In this document: positions 1-7,781 of the stretch, in pieces
Numbering within the stretch: the first letter of the stretch is position 1
Layout of the letters: the number at the start of each line of letters is the position of its first letter
From: Candidatus Nitronereus thalassa
GTDB taxonomy: Bacteria; Nitrospirota; Nitrospiria; Nitrospirales; UBA8639
Length of the DNA stretch: 64,000 nt
NCBI RefSeq assembly: GCF_032191465.1
Contig: NZ_JAQOUE010000001.1
Span: 2,697,501 to 2,761,500, forward strand
Direction of reading: 5' to 3'
Notes under the pieces: model-generated
The model's database searches: none
Told to the model about the DNA's origin: nothing
What the model saw: only the letters and a program-made list of their open reading frames with translations
Made by a program: the position numbers and the translations under genes

Positions 1-519
1 CGGGTTGCGGCCTTGCATGGGCTCTCTACCAAAGAAACGCCCGTGGGATTTAAATACATCGGGGAGCTCTTAGCTAGAGGCGATGTGATGATGGGTGGAG
101 AGGAAAGCGCCGGAATGTCAATCTCGGGCCATGTTCCAGAAAAGGATGGCATATTGGCTTGTCTGTTGGTGGCGGAAATGGTGGCCAGAACGGGAAAGGG
201 CATCAAAGAGCTTCTCACCAATCTTATTGAACGAGTCGGACCAGTCTATTCCCGGCGGGAAGATGTAATGGTTACCGAATCCATGCAGGAAAATTTATCA
301 AAGGTTCGGGAAGAGCCTCCTGGTGCCTTTGCGGGGCAGCCGATTCAAACGGTCAATCAGCTTGATGGCTGCAAGCTGCAAATGGAAGATGGGAGTTGGT
401 TTTTGCTCAGACCATCGGGGACGGAACCATTGGTTCGATGCTATGGAGAAGCCTCCACGAAGGAACGCCTTGATGAGTTAATGCTGTCCGGTCGAAAACT
501 TCTGGACGGTGCATCTTAA
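1..519 (+). CDS. Phosphoglucomutase/phosphomannomutase family protein, C-terminal part
   Basis: This is the 3' end of an alpha-D-phosphohexomutase; the reading frame is open to the left edge, so the N-terminus and active-site serine lie outside the window. About 172 residues are present. The sugar-binding loop GGEESAGMS is seen near residues 35-45 of the fragment, and the C-terminal phosphate-binding loop RPSGTEP with following VRCYGEAS is seen near the end. These are domain 3 and domain 4 hallmarks of enzymes that move phosphate between C1 and C6 of glucose or mannose. Which sugar is used cannot be decided from the fragment. A 143-bp spacer separates it from the yhaO-like gene. Confidence 0.9.
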   Translation, partial: RVAALHGLSTKETPVGFKYIGELLARGDVMMGGEESAGMSISGHVPEKDGILACLLVAEMVARTGKGIKELLTNLIERVGPVYSRREDVMVTESMQENLSKVREEPPGAFAGQPIQTVNQLDGCKLQMEDGSWFLLRPSGTEPLVRCYGEASTKERLDELMLSGRKLLDGAS

Positions 520-662
520 GTCCAGCCGGTGTGGAAGAGCTGAAACGCTTTTAGGGAAAGGTTACATCATTCCTTCACGGATGAAGGGAGTCCATCATGC
601 CTTGTCGTAATAAAGTTTTTTCCAATCCAACTCAAGCAGCTTGTAGTCACTAGGCTACGACC

Positions 663-1922
663 ATGTCAGCATTTCAATTCGTACATACTGCCGATTTACA
701 TTTAGATAGTCCGTTTCGGGGCTTGTCGGAAGTTGCGCCGGCACTACAGTCTGTCCTGCGGGAGGCAACGTTCCAAGCTTTTGAACGCATCATTGATCTC
801 TGTATTAATCGGGATGTGAATTTTCTTCTCATTGCCGGGGATATTCATGATGCCTCTGATCGAAGTCTACGAGCGCTGACTCGCCTACGACAAGGATTCG
901 AACGCCTCGCGGACCATCATATTCCTGTGTTTATGTGCCATGGAAACCATGATCCCTTAACCGGGTGGAGCGAACACTTTTCTTGGCCCGACAATGTCTG
1001 GGTCTTTGATACGAAGGAGGTCGCCGCTCGCCCGGTCCTGGTTCAGGGGGCGGAAATTGCCAGAATCTACGGGGTGAGTTTCGGCATGGAAAAAGTGACC
1101 GACAACCTCGCGCAGCAATTCCAGGGAGACCCCGAGGCACCGTGGTCCATCGGCCTTTTACACACCAATGTTGGTCAAGACCCCAATCATGGAAATTACG
1201 CACCATGTCAATTGGACGATCTTGTCCGAGCAGGAATGAATTATTGGGCCTTGGGACACGTACATACCCATCGCATTCTTCGAGATCAAGATCCTCTTAT
1301 CATTTATCCAGGGAATCCCCAAGGGCGACATGTGCGCGAAACAGGGCCACGCGGTTGTTACCTCGTGAGCGTGGATTCCCAAGGCCATGCGTCTCCGGAA
1401 TTTGTTCCGGTCGATGTGGTGCGTTGGTATGATGAACGGTTGACGATTATGGGGCTTGGAGATTTTGACGATTTGTTGAACCGAATGGATGAGCGAGTTC
1501 ATGTAATCCGTCAGCAAAGCGAAGGCCGAGGAGTGGTCGTCCGGTGGCAATTCGAGGGGCGAGGCCCCTTACACCGAGAGCTGATTCGCCCAGGACGTCT
1601 GGAAGATCTTCTCATGACCATTCGAGAAAAATGGGGAACGGGCTCTCAATTTGTCTGGTCCGAAGCGGTTCATGATCGAACCGGACGAGAAGTCGATCTT
1701 GATGGGATTCGGCATGAAGAAAATCTCCTTGGCGACTTTATTCGTTTAACGGAAATCGAAGATGCCTCCAACCTTCAGCACATTCGCCAGGCCATAGAGC
1801 CCCTTTTTGATGATCCGAGAGTCTATCGCTATCTGGGGGCGCCGTCGGACGCGCAAATTCGCGAATGGGTACAGACTGCGCAGCATTTGGGACTGGATCG
1901 CTTACTGACGGGAGACGAGTAA
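663..1922 (+). CDS. DNA repair exonuclease, SbcD/YhaO-like metallophosphoesterase
   Basis: A 419-aa calcineurin-like phosphoesterase. The metal-binding motifs appear in order: D-x-H (ADLHLD, residues 10-15), GDIHD (about 59-63), GNHDP (about 94-98) and GHVHTH (about 198-203), followed by YPGNPQGRH, typical of the YhaO/SbcD exonuclease group. The C-terminal about 150 residues are the partner-binding cap region. The gene ends 6 bp before the next one, an SbcC/YhaN-like ATPase, so the two almost certainly form a Mre11-Rad50-like nuclease complex acting on DNA ends. The length fits YhaO (about 410 aa). The ATG at 663 has no strong Shine-Dalgarno sequence; no better start is visible downstream. 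Confidence 0.88.
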   Translation: MSAFQFVHTADLHLDSPFRGLSEVAPALQSVLREATFQAFERIIDLCINRDVNFLLIAGDIHDASDRSLRALTRLRQGFERLADHHIPVFMCHGNHDPLTGWSEHFSWPDNVWVFDTKEVAARPVLVQGAEIARIYGVSFGMEKVTDNLAQQFQGDPEAPWSIGLLHTNVGQDPNHGNYAPCQLDDLVRAGMNYWALGHVHTHRILRDQDPLIIYPGNPQGRHVRETGPRGCYLVSVDSQGHASPEFVPVDVVRWYDERLTIMGLGDFDDLLNRMDERVHVIRQQSEGRGVVVRWQFEGRGPLHRELIRPGRLEDLLMTIREKWGTGSQFVWSEAVHDRTGREVDLDGIRHEENLLGDFIRLTEIEDASNLQHIRQAIEPLFDDPRVYRYLGAPSDAQIREWVQTAQHLGLDRLLTGDE

Positions 1923-1928
1923 AACCGT

Positions 1929-4900
1929 ATGCGCATCGCGGAAATGATCATTGATGGGTTTGGGGTCTTTCGGGAAGTCACCGTAAGCGACCTCGATCCA
2001 AAAGTCACGGTGTTTGAAGGACATAATGAAGCCGGCAAAACCACGCTCATGGCCTATATCCGAGCGGTCCTTTTTGGGTTTGAAGGAAGGCGAAATGGTG
2101 CAAATCGATACGAACCTGCTCGAGGAGGACGCCATGGCGGCGCGTTAGTCGTCGATACCGAGGATGGGCGACGATTTCGTATTGAACGTGTAGATTCTGG
2201 CGCGCGTGGTCGAGTCAAAGTATCTGCCACTTTTCCTTTCCAACATACGGTTTCCGAAGTCGAAACCAATCGTTCGGATGAAGAAAGCCTTCGCCAACTG
2301 CTCTACGGCACGTCAAAACTGCTGTACCAAAACGTGTTTGCTTTCGGGATTGGGGAGCTTGAGCGCTTAGATACTCTCCAAGCTGACGAAGTCAGCCATC
2401 ATATTTATACCGTAGGGATGGGAACAGGATTGACGCCACTCACCATCGTCCAAAGTGGATTGGATGCAGAACAGTCGCAGCTCTTCAAACCAGGAGGGCG
2501 AAAGCCCTTGATCAATCAACTTCTTCAAGCACTGGAGGAATCGCAGACCGCTATTCGTGATTTGCAAACACTCCCTGACGAATATGACACGTTGCAAAAC
2601 CGACTGGTGATCCTCGATCAGGAAATTCAAGAAGACCAAACCGAATTAGAAGAAACCAAGACTCGCTGTGATTGGTTGGAGTCTCTTGTAAAAGCTAGGA
2701 CTGATTGGGAGCAGCTTCAAGTCGTTCGCCAGGAATTGGAAGAGATTCCGACCATTGAAAGTTTTCCTGCTGGTGGCATCGAACGCTTGGAACAAGTGGA
2801 ACGGGCCTTGGGGAGCGTGGAAACTCGCTTAGATGAAATTCGATCGACAATACGAAAGGCGGTGGAACGCCGAGTCAATCTGCGTCCCGACCCGAGAATT
2901 CTCAAGAATCAAAACGAAATTGAAGCCTTAGAAGACCTTCGCGGACAGTTCAAGACAGCGCTGGATGGGTTAAGCGATCTTCGATCGCGAGCAGAAGTCC
3001 GGCGCAAAGTCCTTGATGAAATGTTGGGGCGTCTTGGTCCAGCGTGGGATGATGCCCGGTTGGATCGATTTGAAGCGTCCATTCCCATTCGAGAGCGCGT
3101 TCGTGGGTTGCGTGATCGGCTAGAGGCCTGTCGGCAGGAAGTGATCGAAGCCAATCGTGCGCAGCAAGACGTTGAGCGCATGAAAAAGGAAAAGGATGGA
3201 GAGCTTGAACGGCTTCAAGAAAAGTTGGAGCAACTGGCGGCTCCTGACTGTCCTACCAGAGTGTCGTTGGATGAACGCGAGCGGGCGATCAGGCAATGGG
3301 TCCAATTGCACCATCAGCGTGCATTAACCCAGCAACACCGGCAAGACTTACAAGTCCAAACCACCGCACTCGAAGATCAGGTTCAGGCTATTACCAATGA
3401 ACTCACAGCTGTCGAGACGCGGCGGGACCGTTCATGGTGGGCCCTGCTTGGGGTGAGTGCCATGTTTATTGGACTGGGGACCTACGCCGGAGTACAACAA
3501 GAAATATCTTTGACCATCGTGTTGGCATCGGCAGGGATCGTGGCGATTGGGTTGTTGGCCTGGTGGCGGCACGAACTGCAGGAACAACGGCGTGTGCGAA
3601 TGGGGGAACTGCAAGACCAGATTCAGTCGGTTACTCTGCAGTGGGAAGAACTTCAGGGTGAAACCCAACAAGCAGATATGGAAGAAAAGGCGCTTGCCGA
3701 GGAAATGACCCAATTGAGCCAACAAGTGCTGGGTATAGAAATGACTTCATTGGATGTTGCCGAATCAGCCCGTCGGGCATTAGAAGCCGAGCGACGGTTA
3801 GCCGAGCGTCGCGAAGATATCAATGTGCGAATTCAGGATGATGAGGAAACCTTAGTCGGTTTACTCGAAAAAGGCCAAGTGGCCCTAAAGGTTCGCCAAG
3901 AAATCGAAGCCAACCAAGAAAGCGCCCAACAGGCATGGCAGGAATTTTTACTTGGCTTGGAACTTCCAGAAGACCTGACGCCGGATGGCGCACTTGAAGT
4001 GATTGCAGGGGCGGAGCGAGCCCAAGGGCAATTACGCGAATGGCGTGATGTGACCAGGGAGTTGCAGCATGTCGAACGTTTTGTGGTCGATACGGCGCGA
4101 CAATTGAATAAAGTTTTGGAACAGTGCGGCTGGGATCCTGTGGAAGTGGAACATTCTCCGGGTGCATTGACCGCGCTTCGGAAATCGCTGGAACAAAGTC
4201 TTGCCAGTCATCAAGAATTGGCTCGCCTGACAGAACTCATTGCCGAACGTCAAACGGAAGTGGAGGCCGCGGAGTCGGAAAAAGTTCGATACCTGGATCA
4301 ATTGCAAGCCTTACTGCGCGCAGGCGGTGCATCAGATAGTGAATCGTTTCGTCAGCGCGCGGGATTGTATACGCGGCAGGTTGAATTGGAACGACAGCAA
4401 CGACAATTAGAATTTGCCCTCAAGGTTCATGCGGGGTCGGCGGAACGGTATCAGGATATGGAAGCCAGCCTGTCAAACAAATCACGCGCGGAGTTAGAGC
4501 GGGAGTGGAGCGAAGCCAAGCGGGAGGGGCAGCAACGGTTAGTTGATGTGTTGACAAAAAAACTACAAGAAAAAGGTCGGGTGGAGCAGCGATTACAAGA
4601 TCTTGAACGGAATGAACAGCTCTCTTTTTTGATGTTAGAACGCCAAGAGTTATTGGCGCAATTACAACAACATGCGAATCGATGGGCTGTTCGCTCCATT
4701 TGCCAGCACCTGTTGGATAAAGCGCGGCAAGTCTATGAGCGGGAACGGCAGCCAGCGGTGTTGCGGGAAGCCTCAAAATTTTTCGCCTCCATGACAGGGG
4801 GGCGATACGTCCGGGTGAAAGTGCCGTTGGGCGAAATGCGACTGGAAGTCGAGGCGGAAGATGGAAAATCTTCGCCAACGGATATTCTTAGTCGGGGAAC

Positions 4901-5156
4901 TGCGGAGCAACTTTATTTGGCCATGCGGTTGGCGTTTATCTGTGAGTACGCAAAACATGCCGGGCCATTGCCACTGGTGATCGATGATATTTTGGTTAAT
5001 TTCGATCCCGAGCGTGCCAAGGCGACGATTGCGGTGCTTGGGCAAATTGCGCTCACCCATCAGGTTCTTGTGTTCACCTGCCATCCTCACGTGAGCCGGT
5101 GGTTTGAAGAAACATTGGATGGGGTCTCTATCCGGCCCATTCCCAAATCCGCTTAG
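1929..5156 (+). CDS. SbcC/Rad50-like ATPase of the YhaN type with central membrane helices
   Basis: A 1075-aa P-loop ATPase. Walker A GHNEAGKTT lies at residues 31-39. Long Glu/Gln/Arg-rich coiled coils fill about 200-480 and 560-940. The ABC-type signature around LSRGTAEQ is near 987 and Walker B LVIDDILVNFD near 1016-1026. In the centre, where Rad50 has its zinc hook, the sequence instead has two hydrophobic stretches (about 502-521 and 526-546), as in Bacillus YhaN. No CxxC hook is seen. It is coupled to the upstream nuclease gene (6-bp gap), so the inferred role is a membrane-associated DNA-end processing complex. The stop codon overlaps the first base of a downstream inverted-repeat element. 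Confidence 0.88.
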   Translation: MRIAEMIIDGFGVFREVTVSDLDPKVTVFEGHNEAGKTTLMAYIRAVLFGFEGRRNGANRYEPARGGRHGGALVVDTEDGRRFRIERVDSGARGRVKVSATFPFQHTVSEVETNRSDEESLRQLLYGTSKLLYQNVFAFGIGELERLDTLQADEVSHHIYTVGMGTGLTPLTIVQSGLDAEQSQLFKPGGRKPLINQLLQALEESQTAIRDLQTLPDEYDTLQNRLVILDQEIQEDQTELEETKTRCDWLESLVKARTDWEQLQVVRQELEEIPTIESFPAGGIERLEQVERALGSVETRLDEIRSTIRKAVERRVNLRPDPRILKNQNEIEALEDLRGQFKTALDGLSDLRSRAEVRRKVLDEMLGRLGPAWDDARLDRFEASIPIRERVRGLRDRLEACRQEVIEANRAQQDVERMKKEKDGELERLQEKLEQLAAPDCPTRVSLDERERAIRQWVQLHHQRALTQQHRQDLQVQTTALEDQVQAITNELTAVETRRDRSWWALLGVSAMFIGLGTYAGVQQEISLTIVLASAGIVAIGLLAWWRHELQEQRRVRMGELQDQIQSVTLQWEELQGETQQADMEEKALAEEMTQLSQQVLGIEMTSLDVAESARRALEAERRLAERREDINVRIQDDEETLVGLLEKGQVALKVRQEIEANQESAQQAWQEFLLGLELPEDLTPDGALEVIAGAERAQGQLREWRDVTRELQHVERFVVDTARQLNKVLEQCGWDPVEVEHSPGALTALRKSLEQSLASHQELARLTELIAERQTEVEAAESEKVRYLDQLQALLRAGGASDSESFRQRAGLYTRQVELERQQRQLEFALKVHAGSAERYQDMEASLSNKSRAELEREWSEAKREGQQRLVDVLTKKLQEKGRVEQRLQDLERNEQLSFLMLERQELLAQLQQHANRWAVRSICQHLLDKARQVYERERQPAVLREASKFFASMTGGRYVRVKVPLGEMRLEVEAEDGKSSPTDILSRGTAEQLYLAMRLAFICEYAKHAGPLPLVIDDILVNFDPERAKATIAVLGQIALTHQVLVFTCHPHVSRWFEETLDGVSIRPIPKSA

Positions 5157-5276
5157 GGGGTTGCTGAAAAAGGCCGCCAGCGGCGTTCTCGGGGCTTTGC
5201 CGTCCTCACGTACTGATGTACGCTGCGGGCGCCAAATCCCCTGCGGCCTTGCTGGACAACCTTTTTCAACAACCCC
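5157..5276. repeat. 120-bp inverted-repeat element
   Basis: The ends are 17-bp inverted repeats with one mismatch: 5157-5173 reads ggggttgctgaaaaagg and 5260-5276 is its near-complement. Inside, the arms keep pairing imperfectly (the GCCGCCAGCGGC side against GCGGCCTTGCTGG), and the centre holds the palindrome CGTAC-tgat-GTACG. The element starts immediately after the yhaN-like stop codon. It resembles a repeat I remember from several environmental bacterial genomes, including Nitrospira, but the family name and copy number were not checked. It has no coding capacity; a long RNA hairpin could also act at the 3' end of the yhaO-yhaN transcript. Confidence 0.7.
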
Positions 5277-5406
5277 TTTCCATTCGTGAGCATTAATTGA
5301 GTAAATTCAATTTAATTTTGCTCTTTTCAATTATGGGGTTTGTTTAATTTTCCTCCCTTTTAAACCGAAAACTGAGAGCACCTTTAACGATTATGGAAGG
5401 TTAAGA

Positions 5407-6249
5407 ATGACAGACTTTGCGCGAGAACTAAATGTGGCAACGGAATTAGCCAGAAAAGCAGGAGCCGTCATCATGGAGGTGTATGCCACAGATTTCACTG
5501 TGGCCTATAAAGGAAAAAATGATCCGGTGACGGATGCGGATAAACGTGGGAACGAAATGATTGTCAAAGGGCTCAGGCAAGCCTTTCCCAACGATATTAT
5601 TGTTGCCGAAGAAAGTGCAAGACCCGATGCGACCCAAGCGGGTACCCGGATTTGGTATGTCGATCCTGTGGATGGGACGAAGGAGTTTATTGCCAAAAAT
5701 GGTGAGTTCTCTGTGATGATCGGGTTGTCGATCAATGGGCAAGCCAAGGTAGGTGTGGTGTTCCGGCCAGATGGGGATCTACTGTACGTCGGAGTGGTAG
5801 GACAGGGAGCGTGGATGGAGAGGAATGGCAAGCGGATGCCGTTAGTCGTTAAAAACCCTGGCCTTTCGTCTTCAATTACACAGGCTGTTTCACGGTCTCA
5901 TCGTCATCCCATGTTAGAAAAAATCGGAAAAGACATCGGCGTGGGTAAGGAAGTGCCCTCAGGGAGTGTCGGCTTAAAAATTGGATTGATTGCTCGAGGC
6001 CTTGCGGACATCTATATAGAACCGGGTCCTTATACCAAACTCTGGGATAGTTGCGGGCCGGAAGCCATTCTTCGGGCAGCGGGTGGACAATTTACGAACA
6101 TACTTGGGGAACAAATTCGGTATGGCCTCACGCAGTTGAAGAATACCCATGGATTGGTGGCGACCAATGGGGCGTATCATGAGAAGGTGATACAAGGATT
6201 AGAGCCGGTTGCGAAGGAATTGGGGTTGACGGCGCAGCCTGCGCAATAA
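5407..6249 (+). CDS. cysQ: 3'(2'),5'-bisphosphate nucleotidase (inositol monophosphatase family)
   Basis: A 280-aa Mg-dependent phosphatase. The metal site is visible as the EES motif near residue 67 and DPVDGTKEF near 86-94, with the third aspartate in LWDSCGPEA near 212-220. The TKEF variant is typical of CysQ, which hydrolyses 3'-phosphoadenosine 5'-phosphate made during sulfate assimilation; a related inositol-phosphatase activity cannot be excluded. The ATG at 5407 is preceded by GGAAGG at good spacing. It appears to be a single-gene unit, isolated by the upstream repeat and followed by a perfect terminator hairpin. Confidence 0.88.
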   Translation: MTDFARELNVATELARKAGAVIMEVYATDFTVAYKGKNDPVTDADKRGNEMIVKGLRQAFPNDIIVAEESARPDATQAGTRIWYVDPVDGTKEFIAKNGEFSVMIGLSINGQAKVGVVFRPDGDLLYVGVVGQGAWMERNGKRMPLVVKNPGLSSSITQAVSRSHRHPMLEKIGKDIGVGKEVPSGSVGLKIGLIARGLADIYIEPGPYTKLWDSCGPEAILRAAGGQFTNILGEQIRYGLTQLKNTHGLVATNGAYHEKVIQGLEPVAKELGLTAQPAQ

Positions 6250-6265
6250 TTCTTCTTGAAAATGG

Positions 6266-6313
6266 AAAGGCCTGAGTGAAAAACGTCCAATTCACTCAGG
6301 CCTTTTTCTTTTT
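6266..6313 (+). terminator. Rho-independent terminator of cysQ
   Basis: A perfect 15-bp stem (6266-6280 AAAGGCCTGAGTGAA pairs with 6291-6305) with a 10-nt loop, followed by a T-rich run. It begins 17 bp after the cysQ stop codon. Confidence 0.9.
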
Positions 6314-6335
6314 CCTAACAAATAATATTTATAGC

Positions 6336-6540
6336 GGGGTTTCGCCCCCGCGCGACGAGGCACTTTTGTTTCGGCAAAAGTGCCCAAAACCATTTCCGCC
6401 CGGGCGCGTCCCTGCGGGTACCTGCTCCACCATCCCGAATCAAGATGGCTCGGGAACTCGCTCTGCTCAAACAGCCCTCGCCAGAACAGTCGGATTCGGG
6501 GTGGCGGACCAGCCGCGCCCGAAGGCGGGAAATCCAACCA
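6336..6540. repeat. Cruciform-like intergenic repeat element
   Basis: GC-rich non-coding sequence made of nested inverted repeats. A hairpin with a 9-bp stem GCACTTTTG lies at 6360-6383. The outer arms are ATTTCCGCCCGGGCGCG near 6390 and its near-complement ending near 6531. Inner arms are CCATCCCGAATC near 6431 and GATTCGGGGTGG near 6492. The central GAACTCGCTCTGCTCAAACA stretch resembles a repeat widespread in proteobacterial intergenic DNA. I recall that resemblance; it was not searched. Short open frames across it are probably not genes. Confidence 0.6.
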
Positions 6541-6636
6541 CTATTAGGAAAAGGATTAGAATAGTAAAGTAAAAAATGTGTCCTCCTGGTCTGAATTTAA
6601 AAAACAGTTTAAAATATGCCAGAAAGGTGGCTCAAT

Positions 6637-7497
6637 ATGACCTTAGTGATTTCCGCCGTAAGCAACAAAGGACTCTATCAAGTCAGTGACCGACGCCTGA
6701 TGAATTGGAGTGGGACCACAACACTTACTGATGATGCCACCAAGACCGTGAGGTTAGACCTTCAAGATGGTAAGGCCTTGGTCAGCTATGCTGGTATTGG
6801 GCGAGTCCGAGACCTACAAATTAGCGAATGGCTGAAGCGAATTCTCCGAGGCCAGAAACTTAAATATCTTGAGTTCCGAAATTTGCTCGCAGAGAAGGCA
6901 ACCCAGAAAATCACCCCTCTGGAAGCAACCCTTCATGAGTTTGTTATCGTTGCGAATGTAGAAGGAAAGCCTAGGTTTGAAGTCATTTCGTCAGACCGAA
7001 CAGGAAATTACTATAACAGCGGTTCAGCACGTAACGGCGTTTTTGGCACATTCGCTCCTCCTCGGATCCGTAGCTCCGTATATTTCTCTGGATCGGGGCG
7101 AGATGCTCTCTCACGCCAAGACAAGAGAGTTGCAGTCCAAGCTATCAAGCGTCGGAACCTGACATCCCAACAATTTGAAGCAGTACTTGTGCATTTACAT
7201 CTCACTGCTTGGAAGCAACAAAGAAACGGGTCTGTCAGTCGCGATTGTATTTGTACTCACGTAGACAGTCAGGGGGGCGGGTGGAGCCACCTTCACACCT
7301 CCAACGGTACCTCGGTGTATAATCTGCCATCAATAATGGGAGGGTTGCCCGCTGATGACATTTCCAAAGCGATAATGAAAATAGTGGGACCCGAGCTTTC
7401 TGCTGCGGTTCGGGAAGGGCGAACCCCCCGCTCAACGATTGCAGAAGTTCAAGACGCTCTTAAGGGAATTGAACTCACTCCAGAGGATTCTCTTTAA
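6637..7497 (+). CDS. Proteasome/HslV-like Ntn-hydrolase of unknown function
   Basis: 286 aa from the ATG at 6637, preferred over an in-frame ATG at 6616 because AAAGGTGG ends 6 nt before it. I do not recognise a named family, but the N-terminus reads like a proteasome beta subunit. After Met removal the first residue is Thr1 (TLVISAV), then SDRR puts Asp at position 17 and DDATK puts Lys at position 35, matching the Thr1/Asp17/Lys33 set of HslV and proteasomes. VSYAGIGR and FSGSGRDA (about 149-156) correspond to the strand and GSG loop of that fold. It is longer than HslV (about 175 aa) and Anbu (about 240 aa). It sits alone between two repeat-rich spacers and looks accessory. The substrate is unknown. 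Confidence 0.6.
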   Translation: MTLVISAVSNKGLYQVSDRRLMNWSGTTTLTDDATKTVRLDLQDGKALVSYAGIGRVRDLQISEWLKRILRGQKLKYLEFRNLLAEKATQKITPLEATLHEFVIVANVEGKPRFEVISSDRTGNYYNSGSARNGVFGTFAPPRIRSSVYFSGSGRDALSRQDKRVAVQAIKRRNLTSQQFEAVLVHLHLTAWKQQRNGSVSRDCICTHVDSQGGGWSHLHTSNGTSVYNLPSIMGGLPADDISKAIMKIVGPELSAAVREGRTPRSTIAEVQDALKGIELTPEDSL

Positions 7498-7530
7498 TAG
7501 TGGTGCCCACTTCCGTAAAAAAAGTGTCTC

Positions 7531-7548
7531 GTTCCGCAAGAGCGGAAC
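7531..7548. other. Small hairpin after the Ntn-hydrolase gene
   Basis: A perfect 7-bp stem GTTCCGC-aaga-GCGGAAC, preceded by a weaker CACTT...AAGTG hairpin at 7509-7526. There is no T-run, so it is not a standard terminator. It could stabilise the transcript's 3' end. Confidence 0.4.
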
Positions 7549-7633
7549 CCCGCATTCAATAGAATCCAATATTCTTTATTCTCAACTCTTAGATTACAAA
7601 AGCCTTTGTAAAATTTCCCCCTTTCCCCTTTCC

Positions 7634-7663
7634 TTGACACTATTTTCCCCCACTCCCTAGAAT
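7634..7663 (+). promoter_or_regulatory. Sigma-70-type promoter of the trmFO-xerC-hslVU operon
   Basis: TTGACA at 7634-7639 (perfect -35), an 18-bp spacer, and TAGAAT at 7658-7663 (five of six -10 bases). The predicted start near 7670 leaves a leader of about 110 nt before trmFO. Confidence 0.65.
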
Positions 7664-7705
7664 GCCTTTCCTGCCTTTTTCTCTAGGGAAAAGTGGTAAC
7701 TTGTT

Positions 7706-7745
7706 GAAGATCACGTCAGAAGAGTGTGATCTTCCTTGGTTTTTT
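7706..7745 (+). promoter_or_regulatory. Leader hairpin upstream of trmFO
   Basis: A perfect 9-bp stem (GAAGATCAC 7706-7714 with GTGATCTTC 7726-7734), an 11-nt loop, then a run of six T at 7740-7745. It lies between the promoter at 7634 and trmFO. The 5-nt gap before the T-run makes it an imperfect intrinsic terminator; it may attenuate the operon. Confidence 0.4.
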
Positions 7746-7778
7746 CACGAGATACGAAATACGAGATACGAGCGACGA
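7746..7778. repeat. ACGAGATACGA-type dispersed repeat, copy 1
   Basis: Three overlapping copies of a degenerate ACGAGATACGA/ACGAAATACGA word directly upstream of trmFO. Related copies lie at 11990, 12958, 16604, 55455, 63116 and 63211. Confidence 0.6.
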
Positions 7779-7781
7779 TTT

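Noticed and set aside
6276-6572. 98-codon open frame across the palindromic element after cysQ
   Set aside because: It lies inside the terminator and inverted-repeat DNA; translation looks like repeat read-through.
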